Origin: Enoplolaimus lenunculus
Lineage: Eukaryota > Nematoda > Enoplea > Enoplida > Thoracostomopsidae
DNA length: 64,000 nt
Direction: 5' to 3'
NCBI GenBank assembly: GCA_030248215.1
Contig: JASANG010001861.1
Location: forward strand, 1 to 64,000
Made by a program: the position numbers and the translations under genes. The notes beneath the pieces were generated by a model. The model made no database searches. It was not told the DNA's origin and saw nothing but the letters and a program-made list of their open reading frames with translations. Positions within the stretch are counted from its first letter, which is position 1, and each line of letters starts with the position of its first letter. This document shows positions 60,281 through 64,000 of the stretch, one piece after another.

Positions 60281-62921
60281 CATTCATTCAGCACATATTT
60301 TTCACAATCTCATCGCAAGGCAAGTGAATATTCAGTCTCTGTTCAGCAGCCACTAAGTTTGGGCGCTCCTGCTACCAGATAAAAAATCCATGTGCAATGA
60401 CGACGCTCGTGTGGTCTTACCACGTGTGATCGTTTCCAGACTACTTAAGTGTGGGGAAACCGAAAACGAAAGGTTGTTATTGCTAGCGTTTGGTGCCGTA
60501 TTGAACCTATGGCACATGTGTAGTTTTGGCACAGTGTGGAAATATCATAGGCGCCCGCAGGTATATGGATACTTGCGTAATTCTCCCCACACTAGTGGTG
60601 AGGCTAGTGGAAGACGAAGGTACTCACCACTGTTGCTGTTTTACCACATGCTTAGGTTTAGGATTAGGTTTCAGGCAGCTTAGGCTTTGGCTGGATTCAT
60701 TATATGTAGGGTTGAAACTTTATGTGGCGGACGAACCAAACAAGTACCGGTATGTTAAATTATAGGGTGCAACTCCGCATTCAGTTCTTCAAATTTTTTA
60801 GGCCAACATGGCTGGTTTTTAGAAATGGTAAACTTGCAGCTGCCGCATCTTAGTGTTTTCCACTCGGCTCCGCTTGCATTTCCTAAGGCAGTACTGTGGC
60901 GGTGCTCATGTATTGTTGTGTTCCGTAAATTGCAAATAGTTAAACGGTACCACGTATACATATGTACACAGACAGACAGTACACCTTGCTCGGGGGACTA
61001 GACATTTTCAGGGAACATACAAGGGTTTTGACGACTTACAAGCCAAGTGGAAAATTTTCTAGTGAGGGAACAAAATTCTGCAAGAGGGGGGCTGAGCCCC
61101 ACCAGGCTCCTTTTACCTACGGGCCCATTTATGTATATACCTAAAGTAGATTTTATGTTCACGTACACACTAGTACCTTACCTAAACAAGTTGATGCAGC
61201 TAAAAATATAACCATAAACTTATATCACATATACACAGTGGCGTAAACAAAGAGGTCTTAGGCTTAAACTTTTTTGTGATTTTGTCCTGGGTTTCTGTTC
61301 TGGGAGGGAACTGTTTCAGTTAATAGTACATGAAGCCCCCATCGATATTTTGAACGAACGTAACTGTCCCGTTCCAAAATCGTGGCTACACCCCTGAACA
61401 TATATAGTAGCAATATGGTAAACCAGTTGGTGCTACATTGTGTTGTCCGCGTGTATCTGGCACACACCCGTACTGTTTACTTCGGTTTTCCATCGTACAC
61501 AACAAACCTGGAGAGCGTATATAAAATATACACTACACGCAGTCAAAGCTCTCTTAATATGTCCGCGCTAGTAAAAGTTGTGACTAGACAAAGTTATGTT
61601 TATGTTTCGATTTGCACAGGGTTCAAGTTCGAGATTTGTGGTGCAACTGATAGTGTGTAAATTGTTACGAGGGTTTTATTTACTTGTTTTACGGGATATG
61701 ACGACAATTCGTAGCCCGACAACTCGTCTCCTGACGGCTTGTAATCCGAAATTTCATTTCGACAATTCGTCGCCCATCGTTATGCTTAGATTTAAGCTTG
61801 CGCGTAGAAGTACTTAGGATTATCTTCAGATTTATTTTGTTTTTGGACACTGTTGGGCGACACAAGTTGAAGGGCGACTGAGACTGATTGTAGTTTCGTT
61901 TTAAAGTGCGTATTCGGCTGGCTTCAGAGTGAAGACCGTCAAATTGCTTCTCAGCGTTACGGTGGCTTAAGTAACAGGGTTTGACTTGGAACTGCACATT
62001 TGACCTGCGCCAGGGTCGGATGGCGAATTTTTAACGTACCCAGAGACGGATATTTACCGGACATAAGATTGAAATCTGCCCACCTCAGTTCAGAAATTTG
62101 GTACAAACTTACCAGATACCTGATGTGTACGGTCAACGAAATAGTGACATTTTACAATGAGTCTTAGGCTGTTTACGAACATAGGTTTCAGTGTATTTGC
62201 GTACTCCGAACTCGGTATCCTCATAAAAGAATGATTTGTGACAGAATTCATTTAAAAATAGTATATTTAGTGTTGTGTAAGTTTGATTTAAAAATTCGAT
62301 ATGTTTGACAGAACGGTAGGGTAGAATTGTAAAGACAAGAATTTATCTACCTAATGCCTTTAGATGCTGATCACGGCACTACCCAGCTTACATGTTTTCC
62401 GATCCGAGCTTAGCTATTCTGTTCCGGTATCCGGTAACTGGTTGAGAATATTACTTGCTGGTTTATAATAATGCGTTAGTGTTTCGATAAATATCAGTTG
62501 CAAGTTTGTTTTAAACTAATCATATAGATTGTTCTTCCTACTGCAGTTACCACTAATTTTGAGCCTCTTTTGTTTTCTAAGTGTGTTCGATCTACTATCA
62601 TTCGACTTAATTTAGCAGCTTCATTTCTGTCACAAAAACTTTCCCGATTTGTGACACATTTTGGTTTAACAAAACCGAATTAAAATTAAGTAGCCTAAAA
62701 GGAAGTTGATAAATTTGGCCGTACAATTCAAAACTCGAAATAAGTATGAAATCTAACTGTTCTTTGGGCAAATGTGAGCTGGTTTAACTATTTATTGATC
62801 GAGGCAAGACTACCAAGACGACCGCTGCAACAAAAATTAGCCTAAGGATCAAAATTTAAGCATCAAGAATATGGTTAAATCCAGTGAAACAATACCAGAT
62901 AATGGATGATGATTGGAATTT
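60281..62921. other. No gene seen
   Basis: Contains TTAGGTTTAGGATTAGG-like words (60,650-60,690) and a GGGGGGCTGAGCCCC block (61,080-61,130) similar to 3,960-4,130. A weak hAT-like pair of ends lies at 61,235 (CAGTGGCGTA) and 61,396 (CTACACCCCTG). Open frames of 60-100 codons overlap on both strands and none is recognisable. Confidence 0.5.
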
Positions 62922-63095
62922 CGCGCAACCGGAATTCCGGTTCCGGCAGTTTTTCGACTTCCGGTTCCGGTAAACTTATATCGGAGTTAAAATTCTAATA
63001 TTCAAATTTTAGTAAATGAAGCATTTACTAAAAATGATGATATAAATGAAATACATTTCATTAGTATAGTATATATACCTTCGCAACCCCGATAA
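62922..63095. mobile_element. Decayed CCGGAATT-end MITE
   Basis: Left end GCAACCGGAATTCCGG with repeated TTCCGG words; a weak opposite end (GCAACCCCG) lies near 63,083. No clear target duplication. Confidence 0.55.
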
Positions 63096-63114
63096 TAAAC
63101 GTTTGAAGGCAGGG

Positions 63115-63172
63115 ATGGGCGGTCTCGGTCTCGCTTTTTTCAGTGTCGGTGGTTTGCAAACCGAGACCAAAG
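63115..63172. mobile_element. One end of a GTCTCGG-family MITE
   Basis: CAGGGATGGGCGGTCTCGG with a short fold-back to AAACCGAGACC. The other end was not found. Confidence 0.55.
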
Positions 63173-63749
63173 AGATAAAATCTTACTCATTTTGCCTACC
63201 AACACAGACGGAAAACGATTGTGGAGCACCGCTAACTCGTTATACAGCGATTTGAGAAACAGAATGACTCCTCCGGTTACCCAAAATCTAGTTTATGCAC
63301 AAATAGTTGCATTTTCGCGTTTAAAATATTTAAGGCATCGTGTAGAAAATTGTGGGTCATCCGCATTTATAACGTCTACGTTATGTCAAAAAATTCCCAG
63401 TCTATTCGGTATCAAAAACAACACTAGCTTTAAATTAGGGTTGTACCGAGAGTGGTGTGAGACAGTGGGCTTTGTCCTGAGCCTGTTCGAAGGGTATTTG
63501 CACCCTGACGGTGGAGGATGCATACATTCCCCATCGTCCTGACTCCGCCACTGGGACGTTGTACATGTACAAGTCCGATGGGGCGATGTTGCGGGTCGGC
63601 GCTCAAGCTCAAAGTCAGGACAACCTTGGGTAAAAAATAATGATTGATACCGTATTTACAACGAGCATTTGCGGCAACATCTTGGTCGCGGAGTGGGTTT
63701 TGTCGCTTTATTGTGCATTTTCCACGTTTATGCATTATGCATATATTTA

Positions 63750-63955
63750 TTTATACAGTGACAAAGCAGATAGGGGTGGGGACTCCCCCCAAACTCTAGG
63801 GTGGTGCCCTGAAAACTTGCGACCGAAGCGAACGAGAAGCCAGCCGAATTTTGGAACGTCGGCCGGTTTTTGTTTCAGCTGGTTAGAGCGGGGGACCCCT
63901 ATAGAGGTGGGTCCCTCCAGATAGGAGTATGGGCGAAGGCTGCTCCGGTCCAGTA
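63750..63955 (+). repeat. Dispersed repeat with GCGAGAAGCCAG core
   Basis: Diverged copy of the 3,600-3,790 element near the right edge of the window. The 94-codon open frame covering it is not supported as a gene. Confidence 0.65.
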
Positions 63956-64000
63956 TTTGTATGTATATTTTTCATTTAATTTATCTACGAATATATTTTT

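Noticed and set aside
61235-61396. Possible hAT MITE (CAGTGGCGTA ... CTACACCCCTG)
   Set aside because: Ends match poorly and the flanks do not give a convincing 8-bp duplication.
63192-63542. 116-codon frame possibly resembling a hAT dimerisation region
   Set aside because: Only a loose resemblance (LWSTANSLYSDL); the conserved hAT C-terminal residues are missing.

Overview
The window is nuclear DNA from an AT-rich, repeat-rich animal, probably an invertebrate. It holds spliced genes with GT-AG introns, tRNA-derived SINEs, hAT-type MITEs, a BEL/Pao retroelement, a pogo-like transposase and an LRP5/6-like fragment. I cannot name the species. Nearly all unbroken reading frames are short exons, and most other open frames in the window are chance.

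Layout. Bases 1-12,759 and 14,809 to about 27,400 are the two arms of a very large inverted duplication, separated by an unrelated spacer of about 2 kb. The arms align nearly end to end with scattered base changes and small indels, and the left arm runs off the window. The spacer has extreme strand asymmetry, with G at about 5% and C at about 29% over 540 bp.

Genes. The main gene is L-2-hydroxyglutarate dehydrogenase (L2HGDH) on the minus strand. Its exons run from about 32,760 down to 16,028, and only the most N-terminal exon is unseen. The last five exons lie in the right arm. A second copy of those five exons lies in the left arm on the plus strand (8,054-11,542), tail to tail with the first and still open. 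A small three-finger (Ly6/uPAR type) GPI-anchored protein gene sits on the opposite strand inside the 10-kb third intron of L2HGDH. Its first domain exon is in the arm, so it too is duplicated.

From 33 kb on I see no intact host gene. In order there are: a decayed unidentified coding stretch (33.7-35.8 kb); a pogo-like DDE transposase fossil (36.4-37.7 kb); a SINE tandem; a broken BEL/Pao element with two LTRs and an extra SGNH-hydrolase-like frame (39.26-46.66 kb); an LRP5/6-like fragment abutting its 3' LTR; a 5'-truncated LINE; and more SINE pieces. The last 15 kb is mostly non-coding with several MITE families. Two families have clear 8-bp target duplications (one exact in one copy), and a third has a weaker one. 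The dominant family has ends made of repeated CCGGAA/TTCCGG words.

Most interesting points: the palindrome and its spacer, the nested Ly6 gene, the extra esterase-like frame in the BEL element, and a SINE apparently split 8.7 kb apart around that element. Because the arms differ by only a few percent, joining of two haplotypes during assembly must be ruled out before the palindrome is taken as biology.
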